A stretch of DNA of 64,000 nt from Streptomyces olivochromogenes (lineage in GTDB: Bacteria > Actinomycetota > Actinomycetes > Streptomycetales > Streptomycetaceae), in contig NZ_JADDRL010000031.1 of assembly GCF_021538895.1 (NCBI RefSeq), positions 23,373-87,372 of the forward strand, in the 5' to 3' direction. This document shows, piece after piece, positions 9,129 to 18,322 of the stretch. The translations under genes and the position numbers were made by a program. The notes beneath the pieces were generated by a model, which saw nothing but the letters and a program-made list of their open reading frames with translations, searched no databases and was not told the DNA's origin. How positions within the stretch are numbered: the stretch's first letter is position 1; the number at the start of each line of letters is the position of its first letter.

Positions 9129-9904
9129 GCAGCTACGAGGCCCGCTTCAAGGTGTGGCGGGGCGATGTCGGGGGCGGCGGCCTGGAGGACTTCGCGGTCG
9201 AGGTCAACGACGGCGAGGTGGTCCTGGACATCATCCACCGCCTCCAGGCGACGCAGGCGCCGGACCTGGCGGTGCGCTGGAACTGCAAGGCGGGCAAGTG
9301 CGGTTCGTGCTCCGCGGAGATCAACGGGCGGCCGCGGCTGATGTGCATGACCCGGATGTCGGTCTTCGACCGCGCGGAGACGATCACCGTCACACCCCTG
9401 CGCGCGTTCCCGGTGATCCGCGATCTGGTGACGGACGTCGGCTTCAACTACCAGAAGGCCAGGGAGGTTCCGTCCTTCGTGCCGCCCGCCGGGGTGGGGC
9501 CGGGCGAGTACCGGATGATGCAGGAGGACGTGGACCGCTCGCAGGAGTTCCGCAAGTGCATCGAGTGCTTCCTGTGCCAGGACACCTGCCATGTGGTGCG
9601 TGACCACGAGGAGAACAAGAAGGCGTTCGCCGGGCCGCGTTTCCTGATGCGGGTGGCCGAGCTGGACATGCATCCGCTCGACGCGGCCGCGGAGTCCGGG
9701 CTGGACCGCAAGAGCACGGCCCAGGACGAACACGGCCTCGGCTACTGCAACATCACCAAGTGCTGTACGGAGGTGTGCCCCGAGGGCATCAAGATCACGG
9801 ACAACGCGCTGATCCCGATGAAGGAAAGGGCCGTCGACCGCAAGTACGACCCGCTGGTGTGGCTGGGGTCGAAGATCGGGCGGCGGTCCTCCCAGTCCTC
9901 GTAG
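9125..9904 (+). CDS. sdhB: Succinate dehydrogenase iron-sulfur subunit
   Basis: 259-residue electron-transfer subunit linking the FAD of SdhA to the membrane anchor. The N-terminal ferredoxin domain carries the [2Fe-2S] ligands (NCKAGKCGSCS, then the cysteine in LMCM). The C-terminal domain carries CIECFLCQDTC and CNITKCCTEVCPEGI, ligands of the [4Fe-4S] and [3Fe-4S] centres. The GTG start at 9125 overlaps the sdhA stop by four bases. It ends the operon and runs toward a convergent small membrane gene 18 nt away. Confidence 0.95.
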   Translation: MSSYEARFKVWRGDVGGGGLEDFAVEVNDGEVVLDIIHRLQATQAPDLAVRWNCKAGKCGSCSAEINGRPRLMCMTRMSVFDRAETITVTPLRAFPVIRDLVTDVGFNYQKAREVPSFVPPAGVGPGEYRMMQEDVDRSQEFRKCIECFLCQDTCHVVRDHEENKKAFAGPRFLMRVAELDMHPLDAAAESGLDRKSTAQDEHGLGYCNITKCCTEVCPEGIKITDNALIPMKERAVDRKYDPLVWLGSKIGRRSSQSS

Positions 9905-9922
9905 GCCTGCTGGACGGACCGG

Positions 9923-10225
9923 TCAGGGGGTGCGGCCGGGGCGCTGGGCCAGGAACTGGATCAGCAGTCCCACCATGAACAGGCCCCAGCCGCACCACGC
10001 GACGACACCGCGGACGCCGACCGAGGGTCCGCCGCCCTCGGGCCCCACGAAGAGGAACACCCCCACGCCGACCGCTCCGGCCAGCGACCCCCAGCCCCAG
10101 AGCTTCGGCCGCAGGACCCGGCGCCGTCCCCACGGCGCCACCCAGCCGGTCGCCGCGGCCGCCGTGCCGGCCGCCGCGAGCAGCGCCACGCACAGCGCGG
10201 AGGCCACCACCAAGTACATGTGCAT
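9923..10225 (-). CDS. Small three-helix membrane protein
   Basis: 100-residue hydrophobic protein of unknown function. Three likely membrane helices are visible: residues 3-30 (YLVVASALCVALLAAAG), 45-62 (GSLAGAVGVGVFLFVG) and 75-92 (WCGWGLFMVGLLIQFL). The tail is short and basic. ATG codons at 10225 and 10219 are both possible starts. It is convergent with sdhB and lies just downstream of the GH18-like gene on the same strand, so it may be that gene's operon partner. Confidence 0.6.
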   Translation of the reverse strand: MHMYLVVASALCVALLAAAGTAAAATGWVAPWGRRRVLRPKLWGWGSLAGAVGVGVFLFVGPEGGGPSVGVRGVVAWCGWGLFMVGLLIQFLAQRPGRTP

Positions 10226-10264
10226 GACGATGATCGTCCCACGCGGCCCTGGCTCCGCACCAGA

Positions 10265-11386
10265 TCAGGAACGGTGCGTCCAGCCCTTCCGGTACGCCGT
10301 CCAGTCGGCCTCCGTCGCCGCGAAGTCCACGTAGAGGGCGAGGCCGAAGCGGGCGCGGTCCGCGTCCGTGCGGGACAGGCCCAGGCGTACGCCGCGTACG
10401 GCGGCCGGGACGGTCTCGGCGTGCGCCCAGTGGCCGAAGCGGTTCTCGTGGTAGAAGGGCAGGCCCATGAGGAGGTCGGTGGTCGGCGGGGTGACCTCCA
10501 GGGCGAGGCTGGTCTGCTGGGCGACATAGCCGCCGTACAGGCTCTCCAGCGGCTGCATGGTGTCGTACGACATCACCGCGATCTGGTCGACACGGCGGGC
10601 CACCTGGCCGAAGTAGGCCTGCGACCACCACTTGGGGTGGCCGGTGGTCGCGCCCCAGAAGGAGTGGAACGCGGGCAGCGGGTCGATCTGATGGGCGGCC
10701 ACGGAGAGCAGGGCGTGCCGGTCGCGGGTGACGGCGCGCAGGTCGTCGAGGAGCGAGAGGTAGTGGCGGTCGCCCGAGTGGAGGGGCTCCAGGTCGAAGT
10801 GGGCGCCCTCGAAGCCGGCGGCCAGGATCTGGCGGGTGGAGCGGACCACGGCGGCGCGGGTGTCGGCGCGTTCGAGGCGCAGGCCGTCGGGTCCCTCGGA
10901 GGCGAGCTTGTCGCCCAGCCAGGCCTGGACGCGGATGCCGGGGAGTTCGCGGTGTACGGCCGCGATCAGTCGGCGGGCCTTCGGGTACGCGGACTCGGGG
11001 AGGGTGCCGTCGTGTTCCAGGGGGCCCGAGTGGACGTAGAGGTCGCGGATGCCGGTGCCCCGCAGGCGGCGGGCGAGGGCCTTGACGTCGGCGTCGGTCT
11101 TGCGGCCGTCGACCCAGGCGTGGCCGAGCCAGATCGCGTCCTTGTCGCGGGTGTACGTGCCGTCCGCCGGGTCGCCGGTGTAGTTCAGGCGGAGGGCGGT
11201 CTCGGCGGCGAGGAGGGGGACGAGGAGCAGGAGGAGGGTGACGAGGATCGCTCTGCGGACGCGGCGCGCGCGGGTGCGGCGGGGTTTCACCTCAGTTTCT
11301 GCGGGTGCGGACGGTTCCTGTGCGGGGGGTTCCGGGTCGAGGGACGGGGCCGGGGGTGATTCGTCGTTCGTCCCGGGCTTGTCCAT
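10265..11386 (-). CDS. Membrane-anchored GH18-like TIM-barrel hydrolase
   Basis: 373-residue protein. A Pro/Glu-rich cytoplasmic tail and a basic patch (PRRTRARRVRRA) precede one hydrophobic helix (ILVTLLLLLVPLLAAE, residues about 46-61). The remainder is extracytoplasmic. The outer domain alternates strand and helix like a (beta/alpha)8 barrel. GAHFDLEP near residue 200 occupies the place of the DxxDxDxE catalytic signature of GH18 chitinases and spore-cortex hydrolases, and a later strand reads IAVMSYDTM, like the GH18 MxYD strand. Glycoside hydrolase or carbohydrate-binding activity at the cell surface is inferred, and the substrate is unknown. The start is divergent from the gene at 11468. 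Confidence 0.65.
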   Translation of the reverse strand: MDKPGTNDESPPAPSLDPEPPAQEPSAPAETEVKPRRTRARRVRRAILVTLLLLLVPLLAAETALRLNYTGDPADGTYTRDKDAIWLGHAWVDGRKTDADVKALARRLRGTGIRDLYVHSGPLEHDGTLPESAYPKARRLIAAVHRELPGIRVQAWLGDKLASEGPDGLRLERADTRAAVVRSTRQILAAGFEGAHFDLEPLHSGDRHYLSLLDDLRAVTRDRHALLSVAAHQIDPLPAFHSFWGATTGHPKWWSQAYFGQVARRVDQIAVMSYDTMQPLESLYGGYVAQQTSLALEVTPPTTDLLMGLPFYHENRFGHWAHAETVPAAVRGVRLGLSRTDADRARFGLALYVDFAATEADWTAYRKGWTHRS

Positions 11387-11467
11387 GCCTCGTCCCCCTG
11401 TTCTCGTCGTCCCCCGCGTGTATGCGCCCGGTCGCGAGGGCGGTTACCTGCCCATACGCTCCGAAAT

Positions 11468-13066
11468 GTGACGTCATCCTTGATCCGGGGCCGGCCCAGG
11501 CACGCCACGGCGCACATAGCCGTGCGGGTGGCGCATGCCGTGCTGGGCGGTGTGGCCGGGGGCCTGTGGCTGATGTTGCCGGTGATGACGATCAACGCCG
11601 AGGCCCCGGTTCCCGCGGCGCGGGCCGGACCGGTGGCGGGCGCCGCCGAGACGCCGGAGCAGGGCGGGACGTCTCCCGCCGATCTGGTCCTGCCGCTCGT
11701 CGCCGGAGGCGCGGCGGGGACCGTGGCCGTCTACTGGTACGTGCGGCGCACCCGGCGCGCCCGGAGCCGTGCCACCTCCGGTGTGGTGTCCGAGCGGCCG
11801 CCGCAGCCGACGGCGGGCGACTTCGAGCGGCAGGCCCAGGCCTCGCTGGTGCAGGCGGACGACTGCGTGCGCACGAGCCGCGAGGAACTCGGCTTCGCCG
11901 AGGCCCTGTTCGGGGCCGAGGCCGTGGCGCCGTTCGCGCAGGCGCTGCGCGCGGCCGAGACCGAACTGGCGGCCGCGTTCGCGATACGGCAGCGGTACGA
12001 GCAGGGGGCGCCGGGCGACGAGGTGGCCCGGCGGCAGGCGCTCGTCGGGATCGTCGGGCGGTGCGCGGAGGCCGGGCGGCGGCTGGACGCGGAGGCGGCC
12101 GGGTTCGACCGGCTGCGGGCGCTGGATCAGGGGGTCGGCGACGCGCTGCGGGTCGCCGAGGGGCGGTTCCGGGAGCTGGCCGGGCGGACGGCGGGGGCGC
12201 AGGCGGCACTGGACGAGATGCGCGAGCGGTACGCGCACCCGGCCGTCGCGCCGGTCGTCGGATACGTCGAACAGGCCAAGGACCGGCTGGTGTTCACTAC
12301 GAGCCACCTCAACCGGGCCCGCCAGGCCGCGGATTCCGACGACCTCGAAGAGGCGGCCCGTCGGCTCCGCGCCGCCGAGGGGGCCATCGCCCAGGCGGAC
12401 ACCTTCCTGGCGGGCGTGCACCGGCTCGCCGGCGACCTGCGCCGGGCCGCGGGGATCGTGCCGGCGGCGCTCACGGGCGGGGAGGTGGAGATCGCGGCGG
12501 CTCGGGGGCCGGCCGCCGCCGTCCCGCTTCCCGCCGGTGAGCTCCACGCCCGCATCGCCCGCGCCGACGTCGCCCTGGCCGCCGTACGGACGGAGTTGAC
12601 CTCCGGTCCGTACGACCCGCTGGACGCCCTGCGCCGGATCGCGCGGGCCGTCGAGCAGCTGGAGGTGGGGCGCACCGGGGTCGTCCCGGTGGCCGCCCTG
12701 GTCGTCGCCCGCAGTGCCACCGCCGCCGCGGGCGACTTCGTCGCCACCCACCGGGGAGCGGTCGGCGCCGAGGCCCGGACCCGGCTGGCGGAGGCGCGGC
12801 GGCGGTTCGCGGAGGCGGACGAGGGGCAGGGCCGGGGCCTTGGTACGGCCTCCGCGGACGCCGACGAGTTGGCCCGGGAGGCCCGGGAGCTCGCCGAACG
12901 GGACGTACGGACGCGCGGGAACCCCTACGCCGACGCCGAGCCCGCGAGCGGACTTGCCGGAGCCGTCCTCGGCGGGATCCTCCTCGCCGAGGAAACCGAC
13001 GGCGGGCCTCCGGCGAGCTTCGGCGGCCCGGAGACCCGGGGCCGCCGCAGGCTCGCGCGGCCGTAG
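11468..13066 (+). CDS. Coiled-coil membrane protein, TPM-family C-terminal region without the TPM domain
   Basis: 532 residues. A hydrophobic segment (VLGGVAGGLWLMLPVMTI, about 27-44) is followed by a short linker and a second helix (LVLPLVAGGAAGTVAVYWYV, about 76-95). About 400 residues of Ala/Arg/Glu-rich coiled coil then follow. The second helix and coiled coil resemble the C-terminal part of Streptomyces TPM-domain proteins, which normally carry a TPM_phosphatase domain of about 130 residues between signal peptide and helix. That domain is absent here. The GTG at 11468 has no Shine-Dalgarno, but TACGCT lies 7 nt upstream, suggesting a leaderless mRNA. The role is unknown. Confidence 0.7.
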   Translation: MTSSLIRGRPRHATAHIAVRVAHAVLGGVAGGLWLMLPVMTINAEAPVPAARAGPVAGAAETPEQGGTSPADLVLPLVAGGAAGTVAVYWYVRRTRRARSRATSGVVSERPPQPTAGDFERQAQASLVQADDCVRTSREELGFAEALFGAEAVAPFAQALRAAETELAAAFAIRQRYEQGAPGDEVARRQALVGIVGRCAEAGRRLDAEAAGFDRLRALDQGVGDALRVAEGRFRELAGRTAGAQAALDEMRERYAHPAVAPVVGYVEQAKDRLVFTTSHLNRARQAADSDDLEEAARRLRAAEGAIAQADTFLAGVHRLAGDLRRAAGIVPAALTGGEVEIAAARGPAAAVPLPAGELHARIARADVALAAVRTELTSGPYDPLDALRRIARAVEQLEVGRTGVVPVAALVVARSATAAAGDFVATHRGAVGAEARTRLAEARRRFAEADEGQGRGLGTASADADELAREARELAERDVRTRGNPYADAEPASGLAGAVLGGILLAEETDGGPPASFGGPETRGRRRLARP

Positions 13067-13126
13067 ACCCGGGCGGCCGCAGGCCACAGGCCTCGGTCCT
13101 TGCCGGCGGACTCCGGTGCCGCCCCC

Positions 13127-15715
13127 TCAGAACAGGCTCAGCAGCGCCTCCGCCGGGTCCGTCAGACCGTGTTCGCCGTCCGGGAGCGGGAGTTCGAACC
13201 AGACCGTCTTGCCGCGAGGAGTGCGGCGGGAGCCCCAGGCCGCGCTGAGGAGGCCGACGAGCTGGAGGCCGCGGCCGCCCTCGTCGGTGTCGCGGGCCCG
13301 GCGGCGGCGCGGCTGGACCAGGCCGGAGTCCCAGACCTCGCACACCAGCGTGCGGTCCAGCAGCAGGCGGAGTCTTATGTCGCCCTCGCCGTACCGCAGG
13401 GCGTTGGTCACCAGCTCACTGACCAGGAGTTCCGCCGTGTCGACCAGGGGCTCCAGGTCCCAGGTGAGCAGCTGGCCGCGGGCGTACTCGCGGGCGCGGC
13501 CCACGCTGCGCGGCTCGCGCGGCAGCGTCCAGTCGCCGACGGAGTCGGCGGGCAGCCCCTGGACGCGGGCCATGAGCAGGGCGATGTCGTCCTCGCCGTG
13601 GTGGGTGTCGAGGGTGTTGAGGACGTGGTCGCAGACGTCCTCCAGGGGGCTGGTGGGGTCGGTGAGCGCGCCGACGAACGCCTGGAGGCCCTCGTCGAGG
13701 GGGTGGTCGCGGGATTCGACCAGTCCGTCGGTGTAGAGCGCGAGCAGTGCCCCTTCGGGCAGTTCGACCTCCACCTCCTCGAAGGGCTCGCCGCCCACGC
13801 CCAGCGGCATGCCGGGGGGTACGTCCAGCATCAGGGCCGCCTCGCCCGGTTCCACCAGCACCGGCGGCAGATGGCCCGCGTTGGCGAACGTGCAGCGTCT
13901 GGTCACCGAGTCGTACACCGCGTACACGCAGGTCGCGAGGTAGACCTCGGACAGGTCCGCGGTGCGCGGCTGGCGGGCCGCGCGGGTGGCCTGCTGGACT
14001 CCGCCGGGGGTGCCGAGGCCGCGGGCGATCTCGTCCAGGGCAGCGAGGACCTCGGCCGGTTCGAGGTCGAGCAGGGCCAGGGTGCGCACGGCCGTGCGCA
14101 GTTCGCCCATCGCCACCGCCGCGCGCAGGCCGCGGCCCATCACGTCGCCGACCACCAACGCGGTGCGGTGCCCGGGCAGTTCGATGACGTCGAACCAGTC
14201 GCCGCCCACCTCGGTCGCCGCGTTGCCGGGCAGGTAGCGGCACGCGATGTCGAGTCCGGAGGCCTCCGGGTCGCCGGGCGGGAGCAGGGACCGTTGCAGT
14301 ATCAACGCCCGCTCGTGCTCGCGGCGGTACAGGCGCGCGTTGTCGATGCAGACGGCGGCGCGGGCCGCCAGCTCCACCGCCAGGTCCCGGTCGCGGTCGC
14401 CGAACGGCTCGCTGCCCTTCGTCCGGGCGAACTGGGCGAGTCCCACGACGGTGTCGTGGGCGACCATCGGAACGGCCAGCGTGGACTGGACGAGTCCGCC
14501 CTCCTCCGCGGGGACCGACTGCGGGCGGGCGGTGCGCAGGGCGTCCGCGCAGGGGGAGTTGAACGGGTAGTGGTGGACGGCGCCGACCGCGACCGGCAAA
14601 CCGCCGCCGCCGAAGGGCACGTCGGAGACCGCGCTGGCGAAGGCCACGCGGCGCAGTTCCGCGCTGCCGTCGGCGAGTCCGGGCGGTGTCTCGTCGCCGG
14701 CCAGGAGGCCTTGGTAGAGGTCGACGGTGGCGAGGTCGCAGAAGCCGGGGACGACGACGTCGAGGAGTTCGCGGGCGGTGGTCTCCAGGTCGAGGGAGTT
14801 GCCTATGCGGGCGCCCGCCTCGTTGAGAAGGGCGAGATTTCGCCGGGCGGCGGCGGCCTCGCGGGCGGCCGCGCGGCGCGCGGTGATGTCGGTGCCGAGC
14901 CAGGCGACGCCGATCGGCCGGCCGCTGCCGCTGTGTACGCGGTAGAGGTTGACGGACCAGTGGCGGCGCTCCTCCGAACCCGGGACGAAGCCCGTGACGT
15001 GCATGTCCGTGATGGAGTCGCCGGTCTCCAGGACCCGGCGCAGGGTGGCCGAGACCCGTTCCGCCTCGCCGCGCGGCAGGTAGTCGTGAACTCCCTTGCC
15101 CCGGTGGTCGTCGGGTGTCCCGCCGAAGATGGAGGCGAACCGCATGTTGGCGCGGCGGACCGTGAGGTCGGTGTCGATCAGCAGGAAGCCGAAGGGAGAT
15201 TGACCAAAAATGGCCTGCGAGGCGGCGAGGTCGGTCTCGATGCTGCGCAGGGTGCGGACGTCGACCACGATGCAGACGGCGGCCTTGTCGCCCTCGGCGG
15301 TCTTGGTGGGCATGACGTAGACCTCGGCGAGGCCCTCCTCGCCGCGGACCCCGTCCGCCGTGTCCGGCATCCGGAAGGGAACCACCCCGGTCCACTCCCG
15401 CCCGTCGAGGATCTCGGCCATCTTGCGCTGGCCGCGCTCGTGCAGGTCGGGGTCGATGAACGCCTCGATGGGGTCCATGCCGACGGCGCGTTCGGCGGGG
15501 ATGCCGAAGAGTTGCTCGGCGCGCAGGCTCCACTGGTCGACCAGTCCGCCGGGGCTGATGGCGAAGGAGGCGACCTTGATGTAGTCGTACATGGAGCCGG
15601 GCGGACTGCTCTGCCACATGGCATCGCCGGTCGCCGCGCCGTCCCTTGCGGCCTGAGCCCTCGCGCCGTCCGACGGGTCCTCGGACTCCGTCGCCTTCGC
15701 TGGTATCTCGCTCAC
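13127..15715 (-). CDS. PAS-PAS-GAF-SpoIIE phosphatase with C-terminal HATPase kinase domain
   Basis: 862-residue cytoplasmic sensor phosphatase of the RsbU/SpoIIE type, probably dephosphorylating anti-anti-sigma factors. Order of domains: disordered N-terminus, PAS about 38-150, PAS about 165-290, GAF about 305-480, PP2C/SpoIIE about 500-720 (GGDWFDVI, VVGDVMGRG, LALYTDGLVE, HGEDDIALL), then an RsbW-like HATPase about 730-855 (SELVTNALR, DEGGRGLQLV). The GTG at 15715 follows GGAGGGGAC, and longer in-frame starts lack a ribosome-binding site. Having phosphatase and kinase modules on one chain is common in Streptomyces. The next gene upstream is a stand-alone HATPase with the same C-terminal motif. 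Confidence 0.92.
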   Translation of the reverse strand: MSEIPAKATESEDPSDGARAQAARDGAATGDAMWQSSPPGSMYDYIKVASFAISPGGLVDQWSLRAEQLFGIPAERAVGMDPIEAFIDPDLHERGQRKMAEILDGREWTGVVPFRMPDTADGVRGEEGLAEVYVMPTKTAEGDKAAVCIVVDVRTLRSIETDLAASQAIFGQSPFGFLLIDTDLTVRRANMRFASIFGGTPDDHRGKGVHDYLPRGEAERVSATLRRVLETGDSITDMHVTGFVPGSEERRHWSVNLYRVHSGSGRPIGVAWLGTDITARRAAAREAAAARRNLALLNEAGARIGNSLDLETTARELLDVVVPGFCDLATVDLYQGLLAGDETPPGLADGSAELRRVAFASAVSDVPFGGGGLPVAVGAVHHYPFNSPCADALRTARPQSVPAEEGGLVQSTLAVPMVAHDTVVGLAQFARTKGSEPFGDRDRDLAVELAARAAVCIDNARLYRREHERALILQRSLLPPGDPEASGLDIACRYLPGNAATEVGGDWFDVIELPGHRTALVVGDVMGRGLRAAVAMGELRTAVRTLALLDLEPAEVLAALDEIARGLGTPGGVQQATRAARQPRTADLSEVYLATCVYAVYDSVTRRCTFANAGHLPPVLVEPGEAALMLDVPPGMPLGVGGEPFEEVEVELPEGALLALYTDGLVESRDHPLDEGLQAFVGALTDPTSPLEDVCDHVLNTLDTHHGEDDIALLMARVQGLPADSVGDWTLPREPRSVGRAREYARGQLLTWDLEPLVDTAELLVSELVTNALRYGEGDIRLRLLLDRTLVCEVWDSGLVQPRRRRARDTDEGGRGLQLVGLLSAAWGSRRTPRGKTVWFELPLPDGEHGLTDPAEALLSLF

Positions 15716-15964
15716 GCGAACCGTCCCCTCCAGCTCACCGCGTCCGGCACCGGTCACCGGGGGCGGCTGCCCGCAGTATCCAGCACTACGGCGCCGCACG
15801 ACACGGTGTTCACGATCACAGCACGGACCGAGCGGTTTTCGGACCGTACCGTGGCAACACTTCCAGTCTTCTAACCAGGGAACACGCCCTCGAATCACGC
15901 TCTTGGGCAACGGTCTCCGGCCAGTTCCGTCCGCTGGACGGGGCTGGGGGTGCTGTACACCGGT

Positions 15965-16393
15965 TCAGTCCGGAACGGCGAGTTCGAACCAGACGGTCTT
16001 GCCGTTGACGCCGGGCCGGGTACCCCAGCGGCGCGAGGAGCTGGCGACCAGTTGGAGGCCTCGGCCGCCCTCGTCGTCGTCGTGGGCGACGCGCTCGCGC
16101 GGCGGGTCCGGGAGCGGGTCGGAGACTTCCACGAGGAGGACGTCGGGGAGGTCGTCGGGGCGGACCAGGCGTACCCCGATGGGGCCCGTGGCGTGCCGCA
16201 GGGCGTTGGTGACCAGTTCGCTGACCAGCAGTGCCGTCATGTCGGCGAGGCTTTCGAGACCCCAGCCCCGCAACTGGGTGCGGACCGCCGTGCGGGCCGT
16301 GCGCACGGCGCCGGGGTCGGCGGGGAAGATCCACTTGGCACAGTCGCCTTCGGTGTCGATCACGCCGATCACTTCCCAGGCCGGTGAGCCCAC
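15965..16393 (-). CDS. RsbW/SpoIIAB-like ATP-binding regulatory protein
   Basis: 142-residue single-domain histidine-kinase-like ATPase, the kind that phosphorylates anti-anti-sigma factors or sequesters sigma factors. The N box SELVTNALRHA and the G box DDDEGGRGLQLVAS are clear. The end, GKTVWFELAVPD, closely matches the end of the adjacent phosphatase (GKTVWFELPLPD), suggesting duplication of this module. The start is the GTG at 16393 with AGGA five bases upstream. It lies 249 nt upstream of the phosphatase on the same strand and may act with it, but co-transcription is uncertain. Confidence 0.85.
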   Translation of the reverse strand: MGSPAWEVIGVIDTEGDCAKWIFPADPGAVRTARTAVRTQLRGWGLESLADMTALLVSELVTNALRHATGPIGVRLVRPDDLPDVLLVEVSDPLPDPPRERVAHDDDEGGRGLQLVASSSRRWGTRPGVNGKTVWFELAVPD

Positions 16394-16491
16394 CCATGTC
16401 CTGTTTCATGGGGTTAATGGGCACATACCCGATATCCGGCGGGCAGTATCGCCTCGAAGGGCGCACTGTGGCACGAACGGCGTACGGGTGC

Positions 16492-16902
16492 TCAGCGCGC
16501 CCCGGCGTCGATACGGGCCTCGACCTGCCGCACGGCGGCGACGTCCTGGTCGAGCCAGTCCACGTCCCAGACCTCGGCGGGGGTGAGCCAGCGCAGTTCG
16601 TCGTGATCCTGGAGGGGCTTGGGGCGGGCGGAGCCGGGGAGCAGCCGGGCGGTCCACACCTGGAGCACGTACGGATCCTTCAGGGGCCACTCCCCCGGGA
16701 CGCGCTCGACGGCCTCGGTCTCGACGCCGAGTTCCTCGCGCAGTTCGCGCTCCAGGGCGTGCTCGGGACGCTCGCCGGGCTCGACCTTGCCGCCGGGCAG
16801 TTCCCAGCGACCGGCCAGCTCGGGGGGCGCGCTGCGTCGCGCGGCGAGCAGGCGGCCGTCGTCGAGCAGGGCCGCTCCGACCACCACGATCCGTTCCGTC
16901 AT
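16492..16902 (-). CDS. MutT-like Nudix hydrolase
   Basis: 136-residue (deoxy)nucleoside triphosphate pyrophosphohydrolase, possibly cleaning oxidised nucleotides. The complete Nudix box runs from GGKVEPGE through REELGV, with all glutamates of the GX5EX7REUXEEXGU signature. The GRWELPGG segment in front is typical of MutT/NUDT1-like enzymes. The ATG at 16902 has no Shine-Dalgarno. TAGGCT ends 7 nt upstream of it, compatible with a leaderless transcript. It is followed 97 nt later by the HATPase gene on the same strand. The substrate cannot be told from sequence. Confidence 0.9.
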   Translation of the reverse strand: MTERIVVVGAALLDDGRLLAARRSAPPELAGRWELPGGKVEPGERPEHALERELREELGVETEAVERVPGEWPLKDPYVLQVWTARLLPGSARPKPLQDHDELRWLTPAEVWDVDWLDQDVAAVRQVEARIDAGAR

Positions 16903-16932
16903 GGTCGCGAGCCTACGGGAGGGCGCAGGCCG

Positions 16933-17127
16933 TCAGTTGCGCCTGCCGTCTCCGTTCTGACCTATGCGCTCGACCCAGTAGAGCTGCTTGTGTCCGCGGT
17001 CGTCGAGGCTGTCGGCGATCTTCTGGGCCTCGGCCCGGGTCGCGTACCTGCCCACGCGGTAGCGATTGCCGTTGTCGTCCTGCCGTATGACGAGCCAGGG
17101 GAAAGAGACCGCGCCTTCACCGCTCAT
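16933..17127 (-). CDS. Small SPOR-like protein
   Basis: 64-residue protein whose core (PWLVIRQDDNGNRYRVGRY, then ATRAEAQKIADSLDD) has the strand-helix arrangement of SPOR repeats, which bind denuded peptidoglycan. There is no signal peptide, so a cytoplasmic location is more likely, and peptidoglycan binding would be surprising for this form. GGAGGGG precedes the ATG at 17127. It ends 30 nt before the Nudix gene on the same strand. Related small proteins are common in Streptomyces but unstudied as far as I know. Confidence 0.75.
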   Translation of the reverse strand: MSGEGAVSFPWLVIRQDDNGNRYRVGRYATRAEAQKIADSLDDRGHKQLYWVERIGQNGDGRRN

Positions 17128-17423
17128 CGCACCCCGCCCCTCCGCGTGCTCTGGCCTCGCCCTCTAAGGAAACCGCACTCCGCATATGCCCGAGCGTACG
17201 CCTAACCTTTACGCAGCGAACACGCCTTTTCACAAAGAGGTACGCAACCAGCCAGAACACCGGGGGCGCACGATGACGAATGCGCCGTCCGCGGGCCCGG
17301 TGCCTTTGGTCGGCGGCACGCCCGGGACAGCTGGGACCACCTGCGAGAACGGCCGGATTCCAACGGCCCGCCGGCGGGCGTGAATCGGGCGAAGTACGGG
17401 GCCAACCGCCCCTGAGGTGTGCG

Positions 17424-18176
17424 CTACTTCACCGGGAGGTGATACGAGGCACGGTAGCGGTCGGCGGGGATCACCACGTCCGCCGTCTCCACCGGGCGGC
17501 CGGAGGCGTAGTACGTGCGCTGGATGACCAGGACGACATGGCCGGGGACGCCGCCCAGGGTGAGCAGTTCCTCGGCGAGGCCGGGGCGGGCACCGACCTC
17601 CTCGGTGACGTTGTCGACGATGACGTCGATGGCGCGCATGCGCTCGACGACGCCCATGCCGCCGAGCGGGCCCTCCTCCGGCAGCATCACGGGCGTGCGG
17701 CCGGTGACGGCGAGCGGCTCCCAGGAGGTGGAGAGCATCATCGGCTCGCCGGCGTCCCGGTAGAGGTACTTGGTGCACATCACGCGGTCGCCGGGCCGGA
17801 TGCCGAGCCGCTCGGCGACGGCGCCGCTCGCCTCGGTCTGCTCGCTGTTGGACTCCCAGGTGCCGCGGGCGGCGGCGTCCGACTGCTCCTGCCGGAACGG
17901 CGTGGCACCGCCGTTGGGCCGGAACCCGGAGCGGGCCACCCGCCGGGGCACGGGCCGCTCGCGCACATAGGTCCCCGAGCCCGAGCGGCCCTCGACCAGC
18001 CCCTCGGCCATCAGCACCTTGCGGGCCTCCAGGGCGACGGTGTCGGAGACCCCGTACTCCTCGCGGATGCGCGCCTGGGAGGGCAGCCGGGTGTGGGGCG
18101 GCAGCGAACCGTCGACGATCTTCTTGCGGAGATCACCCGCGACACGCAGGTACGCCGGCTGCTCACCGAATGTCAC
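17424..18176 (-). CDS. GntR/HutC-family transcriptional regulator
   Basis: 250 residues. An N-terminal winged helix (residues about 8-75: LPSQARIREEYGVSDTVALEARKVL, then GRSGSGTYV) is followed by a UTRA effector domain (about 95-245). UTRA domains bind small metabolites such as sugar phosphates or histidine-pathway intermediates and release the repressor from DNA. The GTG at 18176 is preceded by GGGAG. A linker of about 35 residues with NGGATPFRQEQSD is longer than in most relatives. No catabolic operon lies beside it, so the target and effector are unknown. Confidence 0.9.
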   Translation of the reverse strand: MTFGEQPAYLRVAGDLRKKIVDGSLPPHTRLPSQARIREEYGVSDTVALEARKVLMAEGLVEGRSGSGTYVRERPVPRRVARSGFRPNGGATPFRQEQSDAAARGTWESNSEQTEASGAVAERLGIRPGDRVMCTKYLYRDAGEPMMLSTSWEPLAVTGRTPVMLPEEGPLGGMGVVERMRAIDVIVDNVTEEVGARPGLAEELLTLGGVPGHVVLVIQRTYYASGRPVETADVVIPADRYRASYHLPVK

Positions 18177-18322
18177 GGGCCGCTCCCATCAGGTTGTACA
18201 GACAGCAACAGCGTGGCAACCGTGGGTTGTGCCATGCAAGCAGAGGCCAGAGAATCACTCGATGTGATGACTTCTGGACCGGGAGGGCTTTACCAGGCAC
18301 TTTCTCCCCGCTATGGCCGACC

